Shown here: one piece after another, positions 56,128-64,000 of the stretch | Numbering within the stretch: the first letter of the stretch is position 1 | Layout of the letters: the number at the start of each line of letters is the position of its first letter | From: Zea mays | Taxonomy: Eukaryota; Streptophyta; Magnoliopsida; Poales; Poaceae | Direction: 5' to 3' | Assembly (NCBI RefSeq): GCF_902167145.1 | Contig: NC_050100.1 | Coordinates: forward strand, 189,279,439-189,343,438 | Length of the DNA: 64,000 nucleotides | Notes under the pieces: generated by a model | What the model was told of the DNA's origin: nothing | Seen by the model: only the letters and a program-made list of their open reading frames with translations | The model's database searches: none | Made by a program: the position numbers and the translations under genes

Positions 56128-56135
56128 TATATAAA
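56128..56135 (+). promoter_or_regulatory. TATA box of the second CACTA gene
   Basis: TATATAAA directly follows the internal repeat array. A GC-rich leader with GCCGCCGCC follows, then CT/GA tracts. The ATG at 57,873 is about 1.7 kb downstream, so a leader intron is likely. Confidence 0.65.
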
Positions 56136-56397
56136 GGGTGGCGCGCGGGAGCCGAAAATTTTACAAGTCCCTGGCGCCAGTTCACTTGAAGACGACGCCG
56201 TCAGGCTGCTGGATTTCGACCCCGAGGGTTTTCGCCGGCGATCGTCCCCACGCCCGTCCCCACGCCGCCATTCCCGCCCCCGCACCGCCGTCTCCAGGTT
56301 TCTTTCTCTTTCCCCTAATCTGTACCGCCGCCGTCTACCGCGCCGGGCCGCCGCCGCCGCCGCGTTTTAGTAAACCCTAGGGCACGCGCCGCCGCCG

Positions 56398-56818
56398 AGA
56401 GGGAGGAAGAGAGATGAAGGAGAGGGAGAGGGAAGAGAGAGGAGGGAGAGGGAGAGGGAGGAGAGAGGAGGGCGCACGTGCCGCCCGCCGCCGAGAGGGA
56501 GGAAGAGAGAGGAAGGAGAGGGAGAGAGATAGAGGGAGGGAGAGGAGGGTGAGAGAGAGAGAGGAGGGAGAGGAGAGAGATAGAGAGAGGGAGAGAGATA
56601 GAGGGAGAGGAGAGAGATAGAGGGCTCATACAAATGTATTCAAATGTGTTCAAATGTATTCAAATGTAGAGAGAGGGAGAGAGATAGAGAGAGAGGGAGA
56701 GAGATAGAGGGCTCATACAAATGTATTCAAATGTGTTCAAATGTATTCAAATGTAGAGAGAGGGAGAGAGATAGAGAGAGAGGGAGAGAGATAGAGGGCT
56801 CATACAAAAGAAGGGCTC
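56398..56818. repeat. GA-rich tract with an 87-bp tandem repeat
   Basis: GAGAGGGAGAGAGATAGAG words run from 56,398. From about 56,621 a unit of 87 bp (AGGGCTCATACAAATG, ATTCAAATGT words, then GAGAGAGGGAGAGAGATAG) recurs at 56,708 and partly at 56,795. Confidence 0.85.
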
Positions 56819-56839
56819 ATACAATACTTATTTTTATTC

Positions 56840-57000
56840 ATATGTGTGTTATATATGTGTTCAAATGTATGTGTTCAATATATATATGTGTTCATATGTG
56901 TTCAAATGTATGTGTTCAATATATATGTGTGTTCATATGTGTTCAAATGTATGTGTTCAATATATATATGTGTGTTCATATGTGTTCAAATGTATGTTGA
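56840..57000. repeat. minisatellite of GTGTTCAAATGTATGTGTTC type
   Basis: GTGTTCAAATGTATGTGTTC followed by an ATATATATGTGTGTTCATAT-type word recurs about three to four times. The ORFs in it are spurious. Confidence 0.85.
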
Positions 57001-57084
57001 ATATATACATTGTAATTTTATCCGTCACAACTCGATAATATACGTATCCGATCCGAATTCGATCTGAACTCGATAATTTCCGTA

Positions 57085-57245
57085 CGACTCTCCCTCTCTC
57101 CCTCTCTATACGTCCTATGCGACTCTCCCTCTCTCCCTCTCCTCGTCCTATACGACTCTGCCTCTCTCCCTCTCTATACGTAACTCGATAATATCCATAC
57201 GATTCTCCGTCTCTCCCTCTTTATACGTCCTATGCGACTCTCTCC
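57085..57245. repeat. CT-rich tandem repeats
   Basis: ACTCTCCCTCTCTCCCTCTC followed by TATACGTCCTATGCG is repeated about four times. Its CT blocks are complementary to the GA tract at 56,398-56,800 on the same strand. Confidence 0.8.
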
Positions 57246-57284
57246 CCGTCCTACACGATACTATACGACTATACGATACTATAT

Positions 57285-57351
57285 GGTTAGGGTTTAGGGT
57301 TATGGTTAGGGTTAAGGTTAGGGTTAAGGGTTATAGTTAGGGTTAGGGTTA

Positions 57352-57384
<33 letters not shown>

Positions 57385-57460
57385 GGTTAAGGGTTCGGGT
57401 TTTGGGTTAAGGGTTCGGGTTTTGGGTTAGGGTTAAGGGTTATAGTTAGGGTTAGGGTTA

Positions 57461-57493
<33 letters not shown>

Positions 57494-57752
57494 GGTTAAG
57501 GGTTCGGGTTTTGGGTTAAGGGTTCGGGTTTTGGGTTAGGGTTAGGGTTAAGGGTTTAGGGTTAGGGTTAGGGTTAGGGTTTTGGATTAGGGTTAGGGTT
57601 AGTGTTAGGGTTAGGGTTAGGGTTAAGGGTTCGGGTTTTGGGTTAGGGTTAGGGTTAGGGTTTTGGGTTAGGGTTAGGGTTAAGGGTTTAGGGTTAGGGT
57701 TAGGGTTAGGGTTAGGGTTTTGGGTTAGGGTTAGGGTTAGGGTTAAGGGTTT
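57285..57752. repeat. telomere-like repeat block (TTAGGG/TTTAGGG variants)
   Basis: About 468 bp are built of GGTTAGGG, GGTTTAGGG, GGTTAAGGG and GGTTCGGGTTTTGGG units. A higher-order unit of about 109 bp, starting GTTATAGTTAGGG at 57,331, repeats at 57,440. The plant telomere unit is TTTAGGG, but here TTAGGG and TTAAGGG dominate. The block lies inside the CACTA element, upstream of the second gene. Confidence 0.93.
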
Positions 57753-57872
57753 AGTGCCCGCGAGGATGTATTTAATTATACTATTTGTTAATATGAATTT
57801 AATTATTGCTTACGTTAATATGTGTTAATATGTATTTAATTATTGCTTATGTATTTGTATATATATAGCTCA

Positions 57873-60800
57873 ATGAGTTCTCCGATCAAGGACCAAGGAT
57901 TAGTGCCCGAGCACATGGACAAGAGTGTTGCTCAAGAACAATCCAGCAGTGAAGGATATGAAACGCCTAGCGACCCTTTTCCTACCACTAGCATAGATAG
58001 GGCCGCTCTCCGTGAGTTGCAACGTGACCCTACTTATGATCCACGAGAAGCTGAGGTAAAAGTACGCATCTTTAGCTTCGTATGTGTACCCTACTGATTT
58101 CACATGCATGATCTCTTGTGCATTTTATTACATGAATAGGAGGTCGTGTCTGAATTTCGTGCGATACTCGAAGAAGCCGTGGCACGATACGAAGACGTAC
58201 CGGAGCCGACCCAAGACGCACCGGAACAGACCAAGACAACAACCGAGACATCAAGGAAAAGGAAGCAGAGCGATCGAAAAAGAGGTGACAGGGGGCTGAA
58301 CAAATTTCCCGACAAAACATACAAAATCTCAGACGTGAGCCCGAAAGGTCAGCCCCTAGCTCCAGAAGAGGCACTACCTAAGTTCCGGAATGCACTTGGG
58401 TTTTTAGTTAGAGATAATCTTGACATAACAATACGACAGTGGAGAGATGTGTCAGATGATGTCAAGAATCAAATATGGAATAAGCTATTAATGAGGTTCG
58501 TTCTGCCTCGGGGTTCAGAAGAACTCGTGAAGGAATACACGATGAAGCAGCTTGCAATAAATTTCCGAAACTGGAGGTCTGAGATGAACACAAAGTTTGC
58601 AAAGAAAGGTCTGGACCCGACCAAAAAATATAAAATCTCAGCAGGTCAGTGGGCAGTATTTCTAGAGCAGAGGAGCAGCCCTGATTTCATATCTCTAAGT
58701 GAGGCAAATTCAGAACTATCAAAGAAGAACAAGTACCGCCACCACCTAGGCACAGGTGGTTACAAGCGTCAGGTTCCTAAATGGACACAAGAAGACGCCG
58801 AGAAGAAGGCCGCAGGGTTGCCGACGCTGTCCGAGCAACTTGGTGAAAGGGCGGCAAATTGGCTCCGTGCTAGAAAACCAAGGGAAATCGAGACCGGTGT
58901 ATCTTTTGATGATCCCATTGTCGAAGAAGCGGCAAAAAACATATATACAATGGCAGCTAAGCAGAGCGAAGGAACTTTTAAGCCACAAAGGGAAAGAGAC
59001 ATCCTAACGGCTGGTCTCGGTAACCCTGAGCATCCTGGTCGTGTACGAGGAATCTCGTCTAAGGAAGGATGGAAGGAAGGATTCGGACCACAGTGGGAAG
59101 GTCTGTACAAGAAACGTGATCGATACAAGGAAGAGATCGCGGATTATTTTAAGGAGGAGGCCAAGAAAGAGTTCAAAGCCATGATGTCTCAAATGCTATC
59201 GAATCCTCCTCCAGAATTGATGCAACAGTTGGCGAGTGCGATGTCTGTTCAACAGATGACCACTCCACAGATACAAATAATTCCAGCAGCTCAACCGCCG
59301 GCTTCCACAGATTGTACGACATTACCAAGCTCTGTTGCTTCAACGGGAAATAAGGACCGTTATCCAGTTGATGACATCACAAGGCCTGTGGCGTGCACAC
59401 TGGTTATAAGATATGGTATTAACAATAAACGTACAAAGATAGTAGCCACAGGCCTTGCGATCCCAGGACGCAAGTTCCATGGAAACGATATTCCAGATGA
59501 TTATTGCAAAGTAGAAGTGACGACGGTCGTCCAAGGATCCGAGGACGACATGCTAGACATCCCTGGGCCCGAAGGTATCGAGAAACTTGGACAAGCTATC
59601 AAGAATTTTATCCTTTGGCCTCGAAGGGATGTCGAATTGCTTGATTGGTCGAATTCGTCGCAGGCGTCGTAGGCCCAACCGTCTCCACCTTCTCAAATTG
59701 TTGTTCCTATTGTACATCCATCCTCACCTCCTCAAACTTCACATGCTGCTCCTCATCCTTTTTCTGACCCACCGTCTCCGCCACAAGCATCACCATTCAG
59801 GGCTCCACCACCTTCTCCTCCCCATCCTCTTGGTGACCCACTGTCTACGCCACCATCAAGGGATCCACCTTCTCCACAGCCATCAAACGATCCACGACCA
59901 TCAAAGAAATCTAAACTTCCTATACCAAAATTGGTGTCCCCGTATCAGAAAAAGAAGAGTAAAGCTACTACTGCTGGCACAGTTCGGTTTTTGAAAGGGA
60001 TTGGACGGAGCCTCACGTCACAAACTGTTGATTTGGCCGAGCACGAGGAGTCTGCAAAAAAGGCTGAGGCAACGGCCGCAAAGATAAAGAAGCCAACTAA
60101 GGCAGATTACAAAAACGTGCCTAAAAAATATGTGTCGGGCAGACCTCTGCTACCTCTTGACAAACTAAGAAAGGTCCCGGCTGGTGTTAAAAGGTTGCAT
60201 GACTGGTACATGCGGGCATCATCGGTTGGCATCGACACCATCAGTGTGCATATACCAGACCATGCTTTTATTGGTTCGAACCAAAAGGCCGTTGTTACAT
60301 TCGAGGACATGTGGTTAATGATGAACCTTCAGAGACTCGACGTGCAACTTATAACGATGTTTGCATTGTAAGTGTCGCTCATACTTCCACATATGTGTGT
60401 TATTATTAGTGAGCTGTATAAAATTTCAATATCTGACATGCACGTGTGACTTGCAGAATGCAACATGATCAGCAGGAGATTCTTTACGGTTCCAAGCCCA
60501 ATGCTAGTGCCAGTAAAAGGGTTGGGTATCTCAACCCAATACTTATATTCGAGGAAAGCCACACGTTTAGAATCGGGAAAGACAACGATGAAATACGGGG
60601 AAAGACGGACGAAGAAGTTGAGAAGCGTATAAAGGATATGAAGAAGGATTTTGAAGCTCGATACGCCACATACATAGGACATGCAATGCTTCAATTTCAA
60701 GACAGGGAAGCCATAATGGCCCCGTACAACTTTAAGTAAGTGTGATTTTGCATAAATAAAATTAATAATTTCAATACACATGCATCACAAATTTGATTCG

Positions 60801-61540
60801 TACAGGGACCACTGGATATGCTTCCTCATTTATCCTAAGGTTGGAAAGGTGCTGGTGCTCGACTCCTTGAACTTCGACCCTTCGACATATGCAACATTCC
60901 TCAGCATCTTAGAGCTGTAAGCCTTTTCTATGCATGCATACTTTTATCGATTAAAATTTGAGAATAACATGGTGATTCTATTTGAGATCACAGTGCTTAT
61001 AGATTCTATAAGATGAGAGGTGGAAAGTACGACCTGTCGAAAAAACTCGTGCCACTAGACATCCATCATCACTGGCCGGTAAGTATGTGATTTTATGAAT
61101 ACATATCATACACAATGTTGCAACTAAATAACCAATCTCCCGTTATGTAGTGCCACAAGCAACCACAAGGATCGGTCCTATGTGGATTCTATGCGTGCGA
61201 GTTCATAAGAGTGAACGGACGATACATCACGAACCCTGACAAGGTATTATTAGTAATAGTTAAGTATGTATTTATGTCATTAAAGATGCAAATGTGTTAT
61301 TATTGAGTATAAATAGATGATGTTTATAAAATTCCTTTACAGCAATTTCAACGAGGAAACCCGGAGAACTTGACCGAAGCTGCATTGTATGGCATAGTCG
61401 AGGACCTCTGCACATTCATATTGAAAGAGGTCATTCCCGCAGAAGGAAAATATCACGATGCTTCCGGAACATTAGCTTTGCCAGAGTTTAGAATACTAAC
61501 AGAAATTAGTAGATTATCTCTTAGCCGAGATAGTTATTAG
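57873..61540 (+). pseudogene. Transposase_24 (TNPA-like) and Ulp1/C48 protease gene of the CACTA element, one in-frame stop
   Basis: I derive seven coding exons from GT-AG sites that keep phase: 57,873-58,055; 58,140-60,367; 60,457-60,735; 60,806-60,916; 60,994-61,078; 61,151-61,243; 61,343-61,540 (TAG). Exon 2 starts with a Transposase_24 (Ptta/En/Spm) domain (KFRNALGFLVRDNLD, MKQLAINFRNWRSEMN, GYKRQVPKWTQEDAEKKA) and then a proline-rich linker. Exons 4-6 hold a C48/Ulp1-like core: His in DHWICFLI, Asp in VLVLDSLN, and Gln and Cys in [15 protein letters not shown], all present. TAG at 59,670-59,672 cuts the frame at the start of the proline-rich linker, and the downstream frame stays open. 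It is either a point-mutated pseudogene or needs readthrough or an unseen splice. In En/Spm the TNPA partner binds the subterminal repeats. The protease role is unknown. Confidence 0.82.
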
Positions 61541-61750
61541 AGCTTAGGTGAAAACTTATGATGTATAGAATGCATGAAGGATATATGGTTGTAAACAGAA
61601 TACTTTGATGTATATAAATGTATGATAGAATTTAATTTCATGTTGCTTTCAATATCAATATAGATCTATATATATATATATGTTTGTGTGTGTAAATAAA
61701 TATATATATAATTCAGTATTGTTTGAAATTTTGAAAAAAGGCGGGAAAAC

Positions 61751-62050
61751 TTCCACTGGCGGCTGAATAAAGAAAACCGCGAGTGAAAAGTGCATTTCCA
61801 CTGGCGGTTTGCTTTATAAAACCGCCAGTGGAAATGCATTTTCACTGGCGGTTTTCTTTATTCAGCCGCCAGTGGAAATGCACTTTTCACTGGCGGTTCC
61901 TTAAGAAAACCGCCAGTGAAAATGCACTTTTCACTAGCGGTTCCAAAATAACCGCCAGTGGAAATGCTGATTTCCACTGACCCCTAGCACTGGCGGTACT
62001 GAAAAACGCCAGTGTAAATATGTTTAGAACCGCCACTATAGAGCTTCTGT
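61751..62050. repeat. CACTA right subterminal repeat array
   Basis: CACTGGCGGTT units alternate with AACCGCCAGTG. Some are diverged (ACCGCGAGTG at 61,777; CACTAGCGGTT at about 61,932). The last unit merges with the terminal repeat (CCGCCACTATAGAGCTTCTG). Confidence 0.9.
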
Positions 62051-62059
62051 GTACTAGTG

Positions 62060-62062
62060 GTG
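62060..62062. repeat. CACTA target-site duplication, right (GTG)
   Basis: It is identical to 51,222-51,224. A 3-bp TSD is the rule for CACTA elements. Confidence 0.9.
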
Positions 62063-62535
62063 GGAGTTTTTTTTTTCATACGTCACCCCCTCCACGCACG
62101 CTCGTCCACCTGCCTACGAAAAATCTAAAAACTACGTGCTTATTGGGTTTGAATCTAGATTGCAAGGAACAAACTATCGCCTCCTAACATTTTACCACTC
62201 GTTGGTTTGTGCTATATAAATTAAAGATAGATACTATAAATATATATACTCCACAAAAAATCCAAAAACTGTACTACAATTACGTGAGAGTTTCTCCTTT
62301 CATACGTCGTCCTCCACACGCTCATTAAGGTTTGAACCCAGATTGCAAGGAACAAAACTATTGCCTTTTAACCATTGCATATTGTTGATTTATGCAATAT
62401 AAATGACAGATACTACAAATACATGTACTCCGCGAAAAAAAATTACATGCTCATTAGTGTTTAAACTAAGGTCGATCGCAAGGAACAAACTATCGCCTTC
62501 TAACCATTGCACTATTATTATTTGATTTATCGAAC
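62063..62535. repeat. ~180-bp tandem repeats, right part
   Basis: This completes the unit broken by the CACTA element and adds about two more. ACTCCACAAAAAATCCAAAA at 62,247 and ACTCCGCGAAAAAAAATTAC at 62,425 are 178 bp apart. Each unit contains GCAAGGAACAAACTATCGCC or a variant. Confidence 0.8.
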
Positions 62536-63700
62536 GAGGTAGTCTAGTATCATTTCATATCTCTAAGTTCTCGGTTTGGTTTGCAAAATAAAACGGATTG
62601 ATTCTTTAACACCTTGTTAATAAAAAAAACTAATATTGTTTCTAAGAAAAGATAAATTATTAGTTATTAGTACTACTATGACAACGAAGTCATTTCAATT
62701 AAATTTAAGAAATAAACTCATACCTCATCTAAAATAGCTTGATTCGCCAAACAAACACTCCACGGCTGTTTTTTTAAAAACAAAGCTTCGGTTTACTACT
62801 GTGGTGTTTTTGCCATTAACGAGGAACCTTTAGGGGGGGCCTAGGAACCTTAACAGTAACAGCAGCCAATATCAGTCTTCGCTGTTAGTTGGATGCCGGT
62901 TATATTGCTTTTCAGTAACTCACCAACGTAGTATTCTATTTTTCGTGGTTACTGTTATTACTATAGTCAACACTGGGCATCAATTGGCTTTTCACTATAG
63001 TAACTTCGGGGTTTAAATAGCTATCTTTTCTACCAAAGTTTAAATTGTCCAACAACGTCTTAAACTGGTGCCTCAAATTGAAATATAGGGCAACAATACT
63101 TATTTTATAAAATTTGGTTAAAAAATTATATAGCACCCTGTCAAGTTCCTCAAATATAGTACAACATAGTGATCTGTTCTATAATGTAAATTTAAGGCTT
63201 TACTGTTGAAGTGGAATATTTAGTTGGTGCCCCTAAATTCTATAAATTATATTCATTTTCAAACTATAGGACATGTTGGAGATGCTCCGAATGATATCAA
63301 GAAGAGTAACTTTACCCATTCTATCTTTAAAAGTGTAAATAGAAGAGAACAAGGTTGGTCCAAAATCAAACCTTGACAATAAATTAGCATCATTCAATAC
63401 CCTAATATAATATATTTTTATATGTGTTAGTCATTAATATTTTTTTTGTAAAATTAGTTAAATTTGAGATAATTTAATTTAAAACAAAATTCGTTTCTTA
63501 TATATTTTAGACAGAGGGACTAATTTTAAACAAGTATCTTAATATTTACAATAGGTGGTTGTTGTTTTTTCTATCAATTGTTTACCTACACATGTCAAGC
63601 CTTTCAAAGTGTATCGTCTACAGCTGCCAGAAAAGAAATAATAAAATATTTGTCGCGCTCTTTATTATGATAGCCGAGAACAGAAAGGGTTCTTGCTCTC
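62536..63700. other. AT-rich upstream region of the cupin gene
   Basis: No coding region is supported. ACATGTTGGAGATGCTCC at 63,268-63,285 resembles the end of the small element at 48,059 in inverted form, so a MITE may end here. The left limit is unclear. Confidence 0.4.
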
Positions 63701-63748
63701 CGGCTCCGGTTTTAATACAGTGCCAAGCCTCCCTCTCACTGCCAGGAC

Positions 63749-63811
63749 ATGAGTCCATCCAGTCCTCACTTCACTCTTAACGCCTACCAAACTTACACAG
63801 CCTCTCCATAA
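63749..63811 (+). other. possible upstream ORF in the cupin leader
   Basis: An ATG followed by 19 sense codons and TAA lies 73 bp before the main ATG, in a CT-rich leader. It matters only if transcription starts upstream of 63,749, which the sequence does not show. Confidence 0.3.
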
Positions 63812-63884
63812 CTGCTGCTGCTCCTCCGTCTGCTTCCGAGCTACCATTCTCTAGCGCGCTACCACGGTACCACCACGCCCGCCC

Positions 63885-64000
63885 ATGGCCTCGGGGTCGA
63901 ACCCGGACAGCATGGACACCGAGCCTCCCGGCGTCCTCTCCATCGCCGTCGAGCGCAACCCACCGGAGTCGCGCCTGCAGCAGCTCGGCGTCAAGTCCTG
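63885..64000 (+). CDS. cupin_3 (DUF861)-family protein, first exon, cut by the window end
   Basis: The only host-type gene start in the window. ATG at 63,885 is in good plant context (GCCCATGGCC), behind a leader rich in CT and CTGCTGCTCC. The 38 visible codons are GC-rich at third positions, as in many grass genes. The protein begins MASGSNPDSMDTEPPG and then VLSIAVERNPPESRLQQLGV, a pattern I recognise from small plant cupins of the DUF861 family (RmlC-like fold, about 100-150 residues). In these, IxVExNPxESRLxxLGxxSWPKWGC leads into the barrel. The metal-site motifs lie beyond the window, so the fold is inferred from the N terminus only. Function in the plant is not established. It is the candidate gene beside the CACTA and MITE cluster. 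Confidence 0.65.
   Translation, partial: MASGSNPDSMDTEPPGVLSIAVERNPPESRLQQLGVKS

Larger units (their letters stand above)
51225..62059 (+). mobile_element. CACTA (En/Spm) DNA transposon with two genes
   Basis: The 10,835-bp element has CACTAGTACAAATAAGCTC at the left end and, inverted, CACTAGTACACAGAAGCTC at the right end. A perfect 3-bp TSD is GTG (51,222-51,224 and 62,060-62,062). Subterminal arrays of CACTGGCGGTT in both orientations lie at 51,267-51,562 and 61,751-62,050. Inside are a TNP2-type gene (52,229-55,279) and a Transposase_24/C48-protease gene (57,873-61,540), both on the plus strand. A third repeat array, GA- and CT-rich tracts and telomere-like repeats separate the two genes. 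The ends look competent for mobilisation. The internal genes are damaged. Confidence 0.95.

Noticed and set aside
56644..57067. Cys/Val/Tyr-rich ORFs (MCSNVCVQYI type)
   Set aside because: They are translations of the GTGTTCAAATGTATGTGTTC minisatellite, with no start context and overlapping in several frames.
57285..57752. Telomeric block considered as a true chromosome end
   Set aside because: It is short and degenerate, flanked on both sides by CACTA sequence whose termini and TSD enclose it, so it is interstitial.

Overview
The window is plant nuclear DNA, almost certainly from maize (Zea mays) or a very close relative. The main evidence is nested Copia retrotransposons of the Sirevirus type that resemble maize Opie and Ji: LTRs of about 1.3 kb full of CACCGGACAGTCCGGTG palindromes, a TGGTATCAGAG primer-binding site and repeated GGGGGAG purine tracts. 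Grass-type Stowaway and Tourist-like MITEs, a hAT element and an 11-kb CACTA transposon support this. The only sign of an ordinary host gene is a cupin-like first exon cut by the right edge. Nothing bacterial, no RNA gene and no CRISPR array was seen. Family names are from recognition, not from a search.

Bases 1-32,736 are one retrotransposon nest. The outermost element D (Opie-like, minus strand) has its 5' LTR at 31,474-32,736 and runs off the left edge. Element A (Opie-like, minus) sits in D at 8,650/8,651, and its 3' LTR is cut by the window start. Element B (Ji-like, plus, 9,072-28,048, TSD GTCTT) also sits in D. Element C (Ji-like, minus, 13,739-23,203, TSD ATAAT) sits in the pol of B. 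LTR divergence read by eye (A 6/998, B 6/1331 plus one 19-bp unit, C 1/1319 plus one indel) fits the nesting order. Every copy carries at least one disabling lesion: an RT active-site change in A, a gag nonsense codon in B, a pol nonsense codon in C, and several in D.

Bases 32,737-37,300 are mostly unrecognised low-copy DNA with a possible Gypsy LTR remnant and two Stowaway-type MITEs. Element E (37,308-43,259) is a Copia-type element with almost identical 269-bp LTRs and no coding capacity. Bases 43,265-51,224 hold two abutting MITE-like elements, a third with the same TTA target, a larger TIR element carrying an exon-like segment, and a hAT element with a perfect 8-bp TSD.

Bases 51,225-62,059 are a complete CACTA (En/Spm) transposon with CACTAG ends and TSD GTG, inserted in a tandem repeat of about 180 bp. 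It carries a TNP2-type transposase ORF that appears to lack its catalytic core. A second multi-exon gene joins a Transposase_24 (TNPA-like) domain to a Ulp1/C48 cysteine-protease domain and has one in-frame stop. Between the genes lie a third, internal array of subterminal-like repeats next to a TATA box, purine- and pyrimidine-rich tracts, and about 470 bp of telomere-like repeats. After the remaining tandem repeats and an unrecognised stretch, the window ends in the first exon of a cupin-family gene at 63,885.
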